The notes beneath the pieces were generated by a model. That model was not told the DNA's origin. It worked only from the letters and a program-made list of their open reading frames with translations, and did not search any database. Shown piece after piece: positions 38,157 through 45,582 of a stretch of 64,000 nucleotides of DNA. Location of the stretch: contig NZ_JAFFZS010000007.1 in the NCBI RefSeq assembly GCF_016921115.1, forward strand, positions 124,001-188,000, given 5' to 3'. Source of the DNA: Streptomyces actuosus (GTDB lineage: Bacteria; Actinomycetota; Actinomycetes; Streptomycetales; Streptomycetaceae). The first letter of the stretch is position 1, and every line of letters begins with the position of its first letter. The position numbers and the translations under genes were made by a program.

Positions 38157-39050
38157 TCAGCGGGTGAGGTCCCGCACCAGCCGTGCGGTCACCGGCACGG
38201 CCACCCCGTGCCGCTGCGCCGCGCGGAGCAACGCCCCGCCGATCGCGTCGAGTTCCAGCGGGCGGCCCGCCTCGGCGTCGCGCTGCATGGAGGACTTCGT
38301 CCCCGGCGGGAAGGCGTCGTAGCGGGCGAGGGCCCCGGCCGGGTCCGCGGGTCCGCCGCAGGCGCCGCTGACCGCCGCGGTCTCCTCCACCAGGGCGGTC
38401 AGCTCGTCGCGGTACCGGGTGCGGATGTCGCCGATCGGGACGCCGTGGCGGGTGGTGAGCAGGGCGAACGGTGCGAGGAACGACATCTTCGCCCACAGGG
38501 CCGCCGTCTCGTCGTCGAGCACACGGGTCGTCGGGCCCGCCTCCGACAGGGCCCGAGCGAGCCTCTCCAGCCGGTCGCGCGGCACGGTGTCGCCGGCCAG
38601 GTCGATCTCGGCGAACGGGCTGCCGTGGTCGATGACGCCGGGCGCGACGCGGGTCGACTCCGCCCGGATGACGGCCGGGGCGACCCGGTCGGCCGGGTAG
38701 CGGGTGCGCAGTACGTCCGGGTGCTCGACGCCGTTCAGGAACGGTACGACGAGGGCGTCGCCGAGTGCCGCGGCGGGCAGGCGGTCGAGGGCGGTGTCGA
38801 GGGTGGTGTGCTTGACGGTGACGAGGGCGGCGTCGACCGGTTCGCGCAGTGTGGTGGCGGCCTGCGTGCGTACCGTGAAGTCGCCGAACCGGCCGCTGCG
38901 GACGCGGATTCCGTGCGCGTCCAGGGCCGCCGCGGTCTCGTCTCCGGCCAGGCAGACCACGCGGTGGCCGGCACGGGCGAGGAGGGCGGCGAGCAGGCCG
39001 CCGATGCCTCCGGGGCCGAGGACGGCGATGGTGAGTTTGTCGTGCGCCAT
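38157..39050 (-). CDS. Ketopantoate reductase-family (PanE/ApbA) oxidoreductase
   Basis: 297 residues from ATG 39050 with AAGGAG upstream. N-terminal Rossmann fold with GPGGIGG (about 11-17) for NADP, then VKHTTLDTAL, and a C-terminal helical domain with LWAKMSFLAPFALLT and the SSMQRDAEAGRPLELDAIGG motif that includes the conserved substrate-binding residues. Ketopantoate reductase makes pantoate for CoA synthesis; paralogues of this family reduce other 2-oxo acids, so the family call is firmer than the specific substrate. Confidence 0.88.
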   Translation of the reverse strand: MAHDKLTIAVLGPGGIGGLLAALLARAGHRVVCLAGDETAAALDAHGIRVRSGRFGDFTVRTQAATTLREPVDAALVTVKHTTLDTALDRLPAAALGDALVVPFLNGVEHPDVLRTRYPADRVAPAVIRAESTRVAPGVIDHGSPFAEIDLAGDTVPRDRLERLARALSEAGPTTRVLDDETAALWAKMSFLAPFALLTTRHGVPIGDIRTRYRDELTALVEETAAVSGACGGPADPAGALARYDAFPPGTKSSMQRDAEAGRPLELDAIGGALLRAAQRHGVAVPVTARLVRDLTR

Positions 39051-39171
39051 GCTGGGTGGCTCCTTGTTCGTCGGTCGGCCCCGTGGTCGGTGGCCGCCTC
39101 GGCAGTGATCATCGCAGGTGTTCGGTCGGCTGGGGAGGGCGGCTGTCGGTGGTGCGCGCGAGACTGGGGGC

Positions 39172-39396
39172 ATGTGCCGGAGCATCAAGACTCTTCGTCC
39201 GCCTGCGTTGCCCGAGGAGGCGACGGAGGAGGAGATTCGGGCAGCGGCCCTGCAGTACGTGCGGAAGGTGTCCGGTTTCCGGGCGCCGGCCGCCCACAAC
39301 CGGGAGGTGTTCGAACGGGCGGTGGACGCGATCGCCGAGGCCACGGCGGAGTTGCTGGACGGGCTGGAGATACGGGGCGCCGGCGTCCGGTCGTGA
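39172..39396 (+). CDS. DUF2277 small conserved protein
   Basis: 74 residues from ATG 39172; sequence begins MCRSIKTLRPPALPEEATEE, the DUF2277 signature. Helical, cytoplasmic. Widespread in actinobacteria and proteobacteria, function unknown. Divergent from the PanE-like gene. Confidence 0.88.
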   Translation: MCRSIKTLRPPALPEEATEEEIRAAALQYVRKVSGFRAPAAHNREVFERAVDAIAEATAELLDGLEIRGAGVRS

Positions 39397-39734
39397 CGGG
39401 AACCCGGCGGGTCGTTCGTGTCGCCGGACCCGCCGGACCCGCCGGACCCGCCGGACCCGCCGGACCCGCCGGACCCGCCGGGCCGCGCGGCCGGCGTGCA
39501 CGGGCGACGGTCCCGGTCCGGCGGATTGCCGTCACAGGGATACGTCGCAGGGATCCGTCACCAGCCCGGTCCGGTCGCCCCGGTCCGGGGTCGGCCCACT
39601 CGGCGGTGTGCACGGGGGCGACGCCCGCCGCTGTTCGGCAGGGCGGTGAAATGGCGCGGGGAAGCTCGCGCGGCCGTCCGCGTCGGTGCGCCCCGGACGG
39701 CGGACGGCCCGGCCCGGCGGGTCCGGGGGAGTGC
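39397..39734. other. 338-bp region without a supported gene, contains a microsatellite
   Basis: Lies between converging DUF2277 and DedA genes. Apart from the tandem repeat described separately, no gene or clear hairpin is seen. Confidence 0.5.
39424..39480 (+). repeat. 9-bp tandem repeat (CCGGACCCG)
   Basis: About six uninterrupted copies of CCGGACCCG. Both strands translate to Pro-Asp-Pro or Gly-Pro-Ala (collagen-like) runs, but these are not part of a supported gene. A variable-number repeat. Confidence 0.85.
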
Positions 39735-40370
39735 TCAGCCCGCGACCGCGGGCCTGCGGCGCATCAGGTACGTCGCGCCCGCCCCGGCCGCGAAGAGCGC
39801 GCCCAGGGACACCGCCGTCGCCAGCCATCTGGTCCCCAGCCATTGGGCGCCGAAGTAGCCGAGGGCGGTGCTGTAGGCGGCCCAGGACAGGCCCGCCAGA
39901 GCGGACCAGGGGAGGAAGTCGCGGGCCCGGCGGCGGGCCGCGCCCGCGGTCAGGGAGACGACGGAGCGGCCGGCAGGGGCGAACCGGGCCAGGACGACCA
40001 GCGCGCCGCCGCCTCTGGTCAGTGCCGTGCCGAGACGTTCCTGTGCGGCGCGCAGCCGGCGGGAGCGGGCGAGGGCGCGGTCCAGGCGGGGGCCGCCGCG
40101 CCAGGCGAGGCGGTAGACCGCGAGGTCGCCCAGCACCGACGCGGTCGCGGCGGACAGGATCAGGAACAGGGCGGAGGGGACCTGGTCCCGGGCCGCATCC
40201 GTGCCCGCCGCCGCCCCGGTGCCTGCTGCCGCGGCGGTCGCCGCCGCGATGACGAGGACGCCGCTCGGCAGGATCGGTACGAAGACGTCCAGCAGCACCG
40301 AGGCGGCCACCACCGCGTAGATCCATGGACTGCCGGTCAGTGCGCCGACCTGTCCGAGACTCTCCAGCAC
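39735..40370 (-). CDS. DedA-family membrane protein
   Basis: 211 residues from GTG 40370 with GGGGAGTC 5 bases upstream, which decides the start over longer frames. Five to six membrane segments. DedA/VTT pattern: PILPSGVLVIAAA near the N-terminus, and the region F-APAGRSVVSLTAG with the conserved R and G. DedA proteins are half-transporters needed for envelope integrity, some for undecaprenyl-phosphate or phosphatidylethanolamine recycling; the substrate here is not known. Confidence 0.88.
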   Translation of the reverse strand: MLESLGQVGALTGSPWIYAVVAASVLLDVFVPILPSGVLVIAAATAAAAGTGAAAGTDAARDQVPSALFLILSAATASVLGDLAVYRLAWRGGPRLDRALARSRRLRAAQERLGTALTRGGGALVVLARFAPAGRSVVSLTAGAARRRARDFLPWSALAGLSWAAYSTALGYFGAQWLGTRWLATAVSLGALFAAGAGATYLMRRRPAVAG

Positions 40371-40692
40371 CGCTGACTCCCCGTATCCCCCGTGGGCCGT
40401 ACCGAGCCGCGGTGTCGCGGGGAGCGGCAGGAGCGGCCTGTGACAGCCACCCAGGGTACGCGGGAGGTGGGGCGGAGGGGCCCCGGGGGCTGGTGGGATC
40501 CGGAGAAGCCGTCGGGCGGCCCCGCCGGAGCGGTCGCCCGCGGTGCCCTGGAGGGGGTGGGCGGCCGTGCATCGGGCCCTCGCGCGGGCCGGGCGGCGGG
40601 GCATGGGGTTCCGGCATGGGGCGGGCGGCAGGGCATGGGGTTCCGGCTCGGAGCCGGGCGGCCGTCCGCGGGGCTCGACGCCCGGCGGAGCG

Positions 40693-41148
40693 TCAGACGG
40701 CCACCGGCGTCCGCTCCGAGGCCGGATCCGCGGCCCGTCCGGCGCGCCGGGCCGGCAGGCGGTCCAGGCCGAAGGCTCCCGAGCCGGTGAACATCAGCAG
40801 GAAGAAGGCCCAGCAGAACAGAGCGGAGGCCTCGCCTCCGTTCTGGAGCGGCCACAGCGCCGTCGGCTGGTGCACGTCGAAGTAGGCGTACGCCATGGAG
40901 CCCGAGGCGAGCAGTGCCGCCGCGCGGGTGCCCAGGCCGAGCAGCACCAGGCCGCCGCCGAGCAGCTGGATCACGGCGGCGTACCAGCCCGGCCAGGCGC
41001 CGGCCGTGATCGTGCCTCCGTCGGTGCCCGCGGCGCCGCCGAGGACGCCGAAGAGCGAGGCGGCGCCGTGGCAGGCGAAGAGCAGTCCGACGACGATGCG
41101 GAAGAGGGCGAGGACATAGGGGAGGGCGCGGTCGAGGCGTCCGGTCAT
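40693..41148 (-). CDS. DoxX-family membrane protein, iron-regulated
   Basis: 151 residues with four membrane segments (about 8-33, 50-73, 76-95 and 102-122). DoxX pattern R-IVVGLLF-CHGAASLFG and GGGLVLLGLGTRAAAL. DoxX-like proteins have quinone or redox-linked roles (thiosulfate:quinone oxidoreductase small subunit, or partners in oxidative defence). The upstream iron box covers the predicted promoter, so it should be made under iron limitation. Role unknown. Confidence 0.87.
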   Translation of the reverse strand: MTGRLDRALPYVLALFRIVVGLLFACHGAASLFGVLGGAAGTDGGTITAGAWPGWYAAVIQLLGGGLVLLGLGTRAAALLASGSMAYAYFDVHQPTALWPLQNGGEASALFCWAFFLLMFTGSGAFGLDRLPARRAGRAADPASERTPVAV

Positions 41149-41191
41149 GCGGGGGTGACTCCTTCGGTTCTGATCGCTACCGAATGAGTGC

Positions 41192-41210
41192 TCAGGTTAG
41201 GCATGCCTTA
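41192..41210 (-). promoter_or_regulatory. DmdR/IdeR-type iron box over the doxX promoter
   Basis: TCAGGTTAGGCATGCCTTA fits the 19-bp iron box (TTAGGTTAGGCTAACCTAA) at 14 of 19 bases. On the minus strand it covers the -10 TAACCT of a promoter with -35 TTGCAA and an 18-bp spacer upstream of doxX. DmdR1 of Streptomyces binds such sites and represses when iron is replete. Confidence 0.65.
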
Positions 41211-41225
41211 CTGTTACTTGCAACT

Positions 41226-42860
41226 TCAAGCTCCATCACCGAGGGTGGACTCCGCCACCGTGCGCAGCGTGCCGTTCGGCTGCGCCTGTTCCAGCGTCAG
41301 CACGGCCGAACGCCCGCGCAGCGTCAGCGTCATCAGCTGGTTGCCGAACCAGGGGCCGCCGGTCCTGCGCCAGTTCACCGGCGGACGCGGGCCGCCGCCG
41401 TGCCGCGCGAGCCGGCGACCCAGCGCCCGCGCCGCCGCGCTCCACCCGAAGCGGAAGCCCAGCCGCATCGCCGCGGGGGCCGCGTTGTGCACGGGTGAGC
41501 AGGTCAGCTGCACCACGCGGGCGTCGGGGGCCCGGCCGTCCGGCCAGGCCGGCTCGGCCGTGTACGCGTGGTGCACGTCCCCCGACAGCACGCACACCGT
41601 CGCCGGGGCGTCCGGCCCCGAACCGGCCTCGGCGAGCAGTTCCGCCAGCGCCGCGAAGGACGCCGGGAACGCCGCCCAGTGCTCCAGATCGGCCCGCCGC
41701 CGCAGCCGCTCCCCGAAGCGCGCCCAGCGGGCCCCCTTCCCGCCCAGGCACAGCGCCGCGCTCCAGGTCTCGACGTCGTGCACGAGGTGCGGCAGCAGCC
41801 ACGGCAGCGAGGTGCCGACCAGCAGGTGATCGCAGGAGTCCGGCCGGTCCAGCGCCTGCTCGCGCAGCCATGCCGCCTCGCCGGGGGTGAGCATCGCGCG
41901 CCGTTGCTCCTCCAGCACCCGCGCCGCCCGTGTGTCCACCATGAGCAGCCGGAGGCGGCCGATGTCGCGCCGGTGGCTCCAGCGCGCCGTGGACGGGTCG
42001 GCGTCCGCGGCGGCGGCGAAGGCGCGCAGGGTCTCGGTGGCGTCGGGGGTGCCGCGCACGGCGGCGAAGAGCGGGTCGGCGTCCAGCTCGGCCGGGGAGA
42101 GGTTGCCGAGGTGCTGGTGCACCCAGTACGACATCAGCCCGCTCAGCAGCCGCTCCCGCCACCAGTCGGTGGCCCGCATGTCCGCGAGCCAGGCGGCGGA
42201 GGTGTTCCAGTCGTCGATGACGTCGTGGTCATCGAAGATCATCACGGACGGCACGGTGGACAGCAGCCAGCGCACCTCCGGGTCGAGCCAGGACTCGTGG
42301 TAGAGCCAGGTGTACTCCTCGTAGTCCGCGACCTCGCCGCCCGGCGGGTCGGACGGGTCGCGGCGGGCGGCCAGCCGCCGGCGGATCGCCGGGGAGGTCT
42401 CGTCGGCGTACACCTGGTCGCCCAGCAGCACCAGGAGGTCGGGGTGTTCGCCCTCGGGCGCGGCGGCGAGCCGCGAGGCCAGCGCGCCCAGTGCGTCGGG
42501 CCCGGCCGGGTCCTTCTCGGTCGCCGGCCGGGCGGCCCAGCGGCAGGAACCGAAGGAGACGCGGAGCGGACCGTCCCCGCCCGGCGTCCGGATGACGGAG
42601 GGCGGGAAGCGGGAGTCCGGTGGCGGCCAGACCCGGGCGCCGTCGAGGAGGACCTCGTACGCCGTCGCCGTGCCGGCCGTCAGGCCGGTCACGGTCACCA
42701 GTGCGTAGTGGTGGCCCGCCACCTGGAAGGTGCGGGCCGTGCCGCCGGCGCCGCCGGCGCCGCGCACCTCGGCGGTGCAGGGACGGCTCGTCTCGACCCA
42801 CACGGTCGCGGACGAGCCGTCGGTGTACCTCAGCAGTGGTCCCAGGCGCAGTCCGGCCAT
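41226..42860 (-). CDS. PhoD-like alkaline phosphatase/phosphodiesterase
   Basis: 544 residues. N-terminal fibronectin-like domain (about 5-95), then a metallophosphatase core: GSC at about 105, GDQVYADE (about 152-159), FDDHDVIDDWN (about 214-224) and LSGDVHHAYT (about 429-438), with most Ca2+/Fe3+ ligands of PhoD present. No Tat signal is visible, so it may act in the cytoplasm or have lost export; characterised secreted PhoDs carry one. Hydrolyses phosphodiesters/phosphomonoesters. Convergent or independent of doxX; the last 78 bp before it hold the iron box. Confidence 0.87.
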   Translation of the reverse strand: MAGLRLGPLLRYTDGSSATVWVETSRPCTAEVRGAGGAGGTARTFQVAGHHYALVTVTGLTAGTATAYEVLLDGARVWPPPDSRFPPSVIRTPGGDGPLRVSFGSCRWAARPATEKDPAGPDALGALASRLAAAPEGEHPDLLVLLGDQVYADETSPAIRRRLAARRDPSDPPGGEVADYEEYTWLYHESWLDPEVRWLLSTVPSVMIFDDHDVIDDWNTSAAWLADMRATDWWRERLLSGLMSYWVHQHLGNLSPAELDADPLFAAVRGTPDATETLRAFAAAADADPSTARWSHRRDIGRLRLLMVDTRAARVLEEQRRAMLTPGEAAWLREQALDRPDSCDHLLVGTSLPWLLPHLVHDVETWSAALCLGGKGARWARFGERLRRRADLEHWAAFPASFAALAELLAEAGSGPDAPATVCVLSGDVHHAYTAEPAWPDGRAPDARVVQLTCSPVHNAAPAAMRLGFRFGWSAAARALGRRLARHGGGPRPPVNWRRTGGPWFGNQLMTLTLRGRSAVLTLEQAQPNGTLRTVAESTLGDGA

Positions 42861-42936
42861 GCGATCCCCTCCTCCGTCGCCCGTACGGTACGGAACGATG
42901 ACGGAGGAAGGGGAGATCCCGGACGTCCGCGGCCCG

Positions 42937-43581
42937 TCAGCAGTTCGCGAGGTGGTTCTGCAGGGCCGTCTTCTCGGCGGAGTCGACCGACAGGTCGTAG
43001 GAGTACTTCACCTGCACCCAGGCGCGCGCGTAGGTGCAGCGGTAGGCGGTGCGCGACGGCATCCACTGGGCCGGGTCCTTGTCGCCCTTTGCCTGGTTGA
43101 CGTTGTCGGTCACGGCGATGAGCTGGGGCCGGGTCAGGTCGTTGGCGAAGGCCTTCCGCTGCGCCGTGGTCCACCCGTCGGCGCCGGAGTCCCAGGCCTC
43201 GGCGAGCGGGACCAGGTGGTCGATGTCGAGGTCGGAGGCGGCGGTCCAGGTGGCGCCGTCGTAGGGGGAGTACCAGCGGCCGCTGGTGGGGTAGCAGGAG
43301 GAGTTGGTCACGACGTTCGCGCCGTCGCGCGCGAGGACCGTCTCGCGGGTGTTGCAGCTGCCGCTGATGGTGATCCAGTGCGGGAACAGGTCGCGGTCGT
43401 AGCCCGTGCGGTCCTCGGCGGCCACGGTGAGTCGGGCGAGATAGGTGCGGGCGGTGGAGGCGCTGATCGGGGTCGGGAGGGCGGCGGAGGCGCTCGGGGA
43501 GTTGAAGAGGGCGGCGGAGGCGATGAGCCCGGTGAGGGCGGCGAGTATGCCCGACCGTCGACGCGCGTAGAACTTCGGCAT
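42937..43581 (-). CDS. Secreted HNH (GmrSD/DUF1524-type) nuclease
   Basis: 214 residues from ATG 43581 with AAGGGAG. Signal peptide with a cleavage region SASAALP (about 33). The nuclease motif DLDIDHLVPLAEAWDSGADGW (about 118-138) carries the catalytic Asp-His, and C-terminal cysteines (CNT, SSC, RC, NC) suggest disulfides in the mature protein. Streptomyces secrete such nucleases into medium; target DNA or RNA is not known. Divergent from the riboswitch-controlled exporter. Confidence 0.87.
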   Translation of the reverse strand: MPKFYARRRSGILAALTGLIASAALFNSPSASAALPTPISASTARTYLARLTVAAEDRTGYDRDLFPHWITISGSCNTRETVLARDGANVVTNSSCYPTSGRWYSPYDGATWTAASDLDIDHLVPLAEAWDSGADGWTTAQRKAFANDLTRPQLIAVTDNVNQAKGDKDPAQWMPSRTAYRCTYARAWVQVKYSYDLSVDSAEKTALQNHLANC

Positions 43582-43703
43582 GTGCGAACTCCCTTGGGCA
43601 GTGGGGGTGTTGGAGCACGAGCGAGGGGAATGCTCGCGGCGCCGTATTGCGGGGAGATGTGCGCCGGGTGAGAAAGTAATGTCGCGTTCATGACATGACA
43701 AGG

Positions 43704-43733
43704 TTGAGGCTCGAACTTTTTGTCGCGTACGAT
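43704..43733 (+). promoter_or_regulatory. Promoter of the manganese-riboswitch transcript
   Basis: -35 TTGAGG (43704-43709), 18-bp spacer, -10 TACGAT (43728-43733). The predicted start (about 43740) falls at the first base of the aptamer. Confidence 0.6.
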
Positions 43734-43740
43734 GGGCGGC

Positions 43741-43846
43741 GTTGAAGGGGAGTAGCTCTTCGCCGGACCGTCGACACACTGCTCAGCTCGCGCTGAGCCG
43801 GCGCCCGGGGGCGGAATCGCGGATTCCGTCAGCGAGACCTTCGGCC
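43741..43846 (+). ncRNA. yybP-ykoY (Mn2+) riboswitch aptamer
   Basis: The hallmark 5' element GAAGGGGAGTAGCTC (43744-43758) and 3' element AGCGAGACCTTC (43831-43842) are both present, with closing helix GAAGG / CCTTC, and GTCGACACAC between them. This is the conserved Mn2+-binding core of yybP-ykoY RNAs. Next to an exporter of the GDT1 class, as in many bacteria. Confidence 0.85.
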
Positions 43847-43847
43847 A

Positions 43848-43893
43848 GCAGTGCACGCCCGCGCCCCTCGGTGCGGGCGCCCGAGTGTGCTGC
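43848..43893 (+). promoter_or_regulatory. Expression-platform hairpin of the Mn2+ riboswitch
   Basis: GCAGTGCAC (43848-43856) pairs with GTGTGCTGC (43885-43893), and GCCCGC (43857-43862) with GCGGGC inside, forming a stable hairpin between aptamer and gene. It may terminate transcription when Mn2+ is low. Confidence 0.6.
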
Positions 43894-43960
43894 CGTGCCG
43901 AGGCGTCCGCGCGTGGTGTGCAGCACTCTCGGTGGGGCGGCCCCGACCGATCGAGGAACC

Positions 43961-44542
43961 TTGGTCAGCATCACCGTCTCGGCGCTCGTCTTCGGCGTCG
44001 TCTTCCTTGCCGAACTGCCCGACAAGACCGCGCTCGCCGGCCTCGTGCTCGGCACCCGCTACCGGGCCTCCTATGTCTTCGCCGGCGTCGCCGCCGCGTT
44101 CGCGCTGCACGTCACGCTGGCGGTGGCCGCCGGCAGTGTGCTGACGTTGCTGCCGCGGCAGGTCGTGCACGCGCTCACCGGCGTGCTGTTCCTGGGTGGG
44201 GCCGTGGTGCTCCTGAGGGGGAAGGGCGAGGGTGACGAGGAGATCCGCAGGCCGGAGAACCAGACCTTCGCCAAGGTCGCCGGGGCCGGCTTCATGCTCA
44301 TCCTCGTCGCCGAGTTCGGCGACCTCACGCAGATCATGACGGCCAACCTCGCGGCGCGCTACGACGATCCGCTCTCCGTCGGCCTCGGTGCGGTGCTGGC
44401 CCTGTGGGCGGTGGCCGGCCTGGGCATCGTCGGTGGGAAGGCGCTGATGAGGCGGGTCCCGCTGCCGCTGATCACCAGGATCGCGGCGCTGCTGATGCTG
44501 GGCCTCGGCGCGTGGAGCCTGTGGGAGGCGGTCGCGGGGTGA
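43961..44542 (+). CDS. TMEM165/GDT1-family Mn2+ exporter
   Basis: 193 residues from TTG 43961 with GAGGAA ahead; no good ATG/GTG is near, so the TTG start is likely but not certain. Six membrane segments in two homologous halves; the two acid motifs of the GDT1/UPF0016 family are present as ELPDKT (first half) and EFGDLT (second half). These intramembrane acids carry Mn2+/Ca2+ in exchange for H+. Regulation by a Mn2+ riboswitch supports an exporter relieving Mn excess. Confidence 0.87.
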   Translation: MVSITVSALVFGVVFLAELPDKTALAGLVLGTRYRASYVFAGVAAAFALHVTLAVAAGSVLTLLPRQVVHALTGVLFLGGAVVLLRGKGEGDEEIRRPENQTFAKVAGAGFMLILVAEFGDLTQIMTANLAARYDDPLSVGLGAVLALWAVAGLGIVGGKALMRRVPLPLITRIAALLMLGLGAWSLWEAVAG

Positions 44543-44744
44543 GGGTGCTCCCGGTGCCGTCGAGCCGAACGGTGGGTGAACGATCCGCGGCGGCGGTGGC
44601 GGGATGCCGGAATTGTTTTGTACCGTAGGGGAACAAAGTGGTCCCCGTTCGTTCTCCCTGACCGGCGGGCGGGGCCGCCTTGTCCCCGCGGGGCCCGGCC
44701 GGCCCGACCCGCTGATCCCCGTCACGAGATTCCCGGAGCTGCCG

Positions 44745-45422
44745 ATGACGGCCACCGCCGCGTCCACCGTTCTCACCGCCCGTGCCCTGTTGCTCGACAT
44801 GGACGGCACGCTGGTCGACTCCGACGCCGTCGTGGAGCGCATCTGGCGCCGTTGGGCGGAGCGGAACGGACTCGACGGCGACGAGGTGCTCAAGGTCGTC
44901 CACGGACGGCAGGGGTACGCCACCATGGCGGTGCTGCTGCCCCATCGGCCCATGCAGCAGAACCTCGCCGAGAACGCACGCATGCTGGCCGAGGAGACCG
45001 CCGACATGGACGGCGTCGTGCCGGTGCCGGGGGCACCGGAGTTCCTGGCCTCGCTGACCTCCTCGGTGGTGCCGCACGCGCTGGTGACCTCCGCCGACGT
45101 GGCGCTGTCGACGGCGCGCATGGCCGCGGCGGGGCTGCCGCTGCCGGACGTGCGGGTGACCGCCGAGTCCGTCGGGGCCAGCAAGCCGGACCCCGAGGGC
45201 TTCCTGAAGGGGGCGGCGGAGCTGGGGGCCGCCGCGGAGGACTGCGTGGTGTTCGAGGACTCCGGAGCGGGGATCGCCGCGGGACGGGCCGCCGGGATGC
45301 GCGTCGTGGGCGTGGGGCCGCGGGCACGGGCCTACCGGCCCGACGCGTGGGTGGCGGACCTGACCCACGTGCGCGTCGAGGCCGACACGGACGGCGCCGC
45401 CCTGCGGCTGCACGTGGCCTGA
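44745..45422 (+). CDS. HAD sugar-phosphatase (beta-PGM/DOG type)
   Basis: 225 residues from ATG 44745 with GGAG 6 bases upstream. HAD motif I DMDGTLVDS (about 20-28), motif II TSAD, Lys in SKPDPEGF and motif IV FEDSGAG. A four-helix cap follows motif I, as in beta-phosphoglucomutase and deoxyglucose-6-phosphatase. It probably dephosphorylates sugar phosphates. Independent transcription unit after the exporter. Confidence 0.88.
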   Translation: MTATAASTVLTARALLLDMDGTLVDSDAVVERIWRRWAERNGLDGDEVLKVVHGRQGYATMAVLLPHRPMQQNLAENARMLAEETADMDGVVPVPGAPEFLASLTSSVVPHALVTSADVALSTARMAAAGLPLPDVRVTAESVGASKPDPEGFLKGAAELGAAAEDCVVFEDSGAGIAAGRAAGMRVVGVGPRARAYRPDAWVADLTHVRVEADTDGAALRLHVA

Positions 45423-45582
45423 CCAGGCGCCCGGCACGGGCCCACGGACGGAGCCCCGGACGGGACGCGCCGGGCGCCCGCGGACCGGGTTCCGCGACCG
45501 GCCGGCCGAAGCACCGGCGTCCGCACCGCGCGACGCCCCGCGGATCACCGCGTCCTCGCCCGCGCGGCGATGCGCCGCCGCG

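Noticed and set aside
39185..39613. Collagen-like (Gly-Pro-Ala) minus-strand frame
   Set aside because: Arises only from translation of the 9-bp repeat; no ribosome site or flanking domain.
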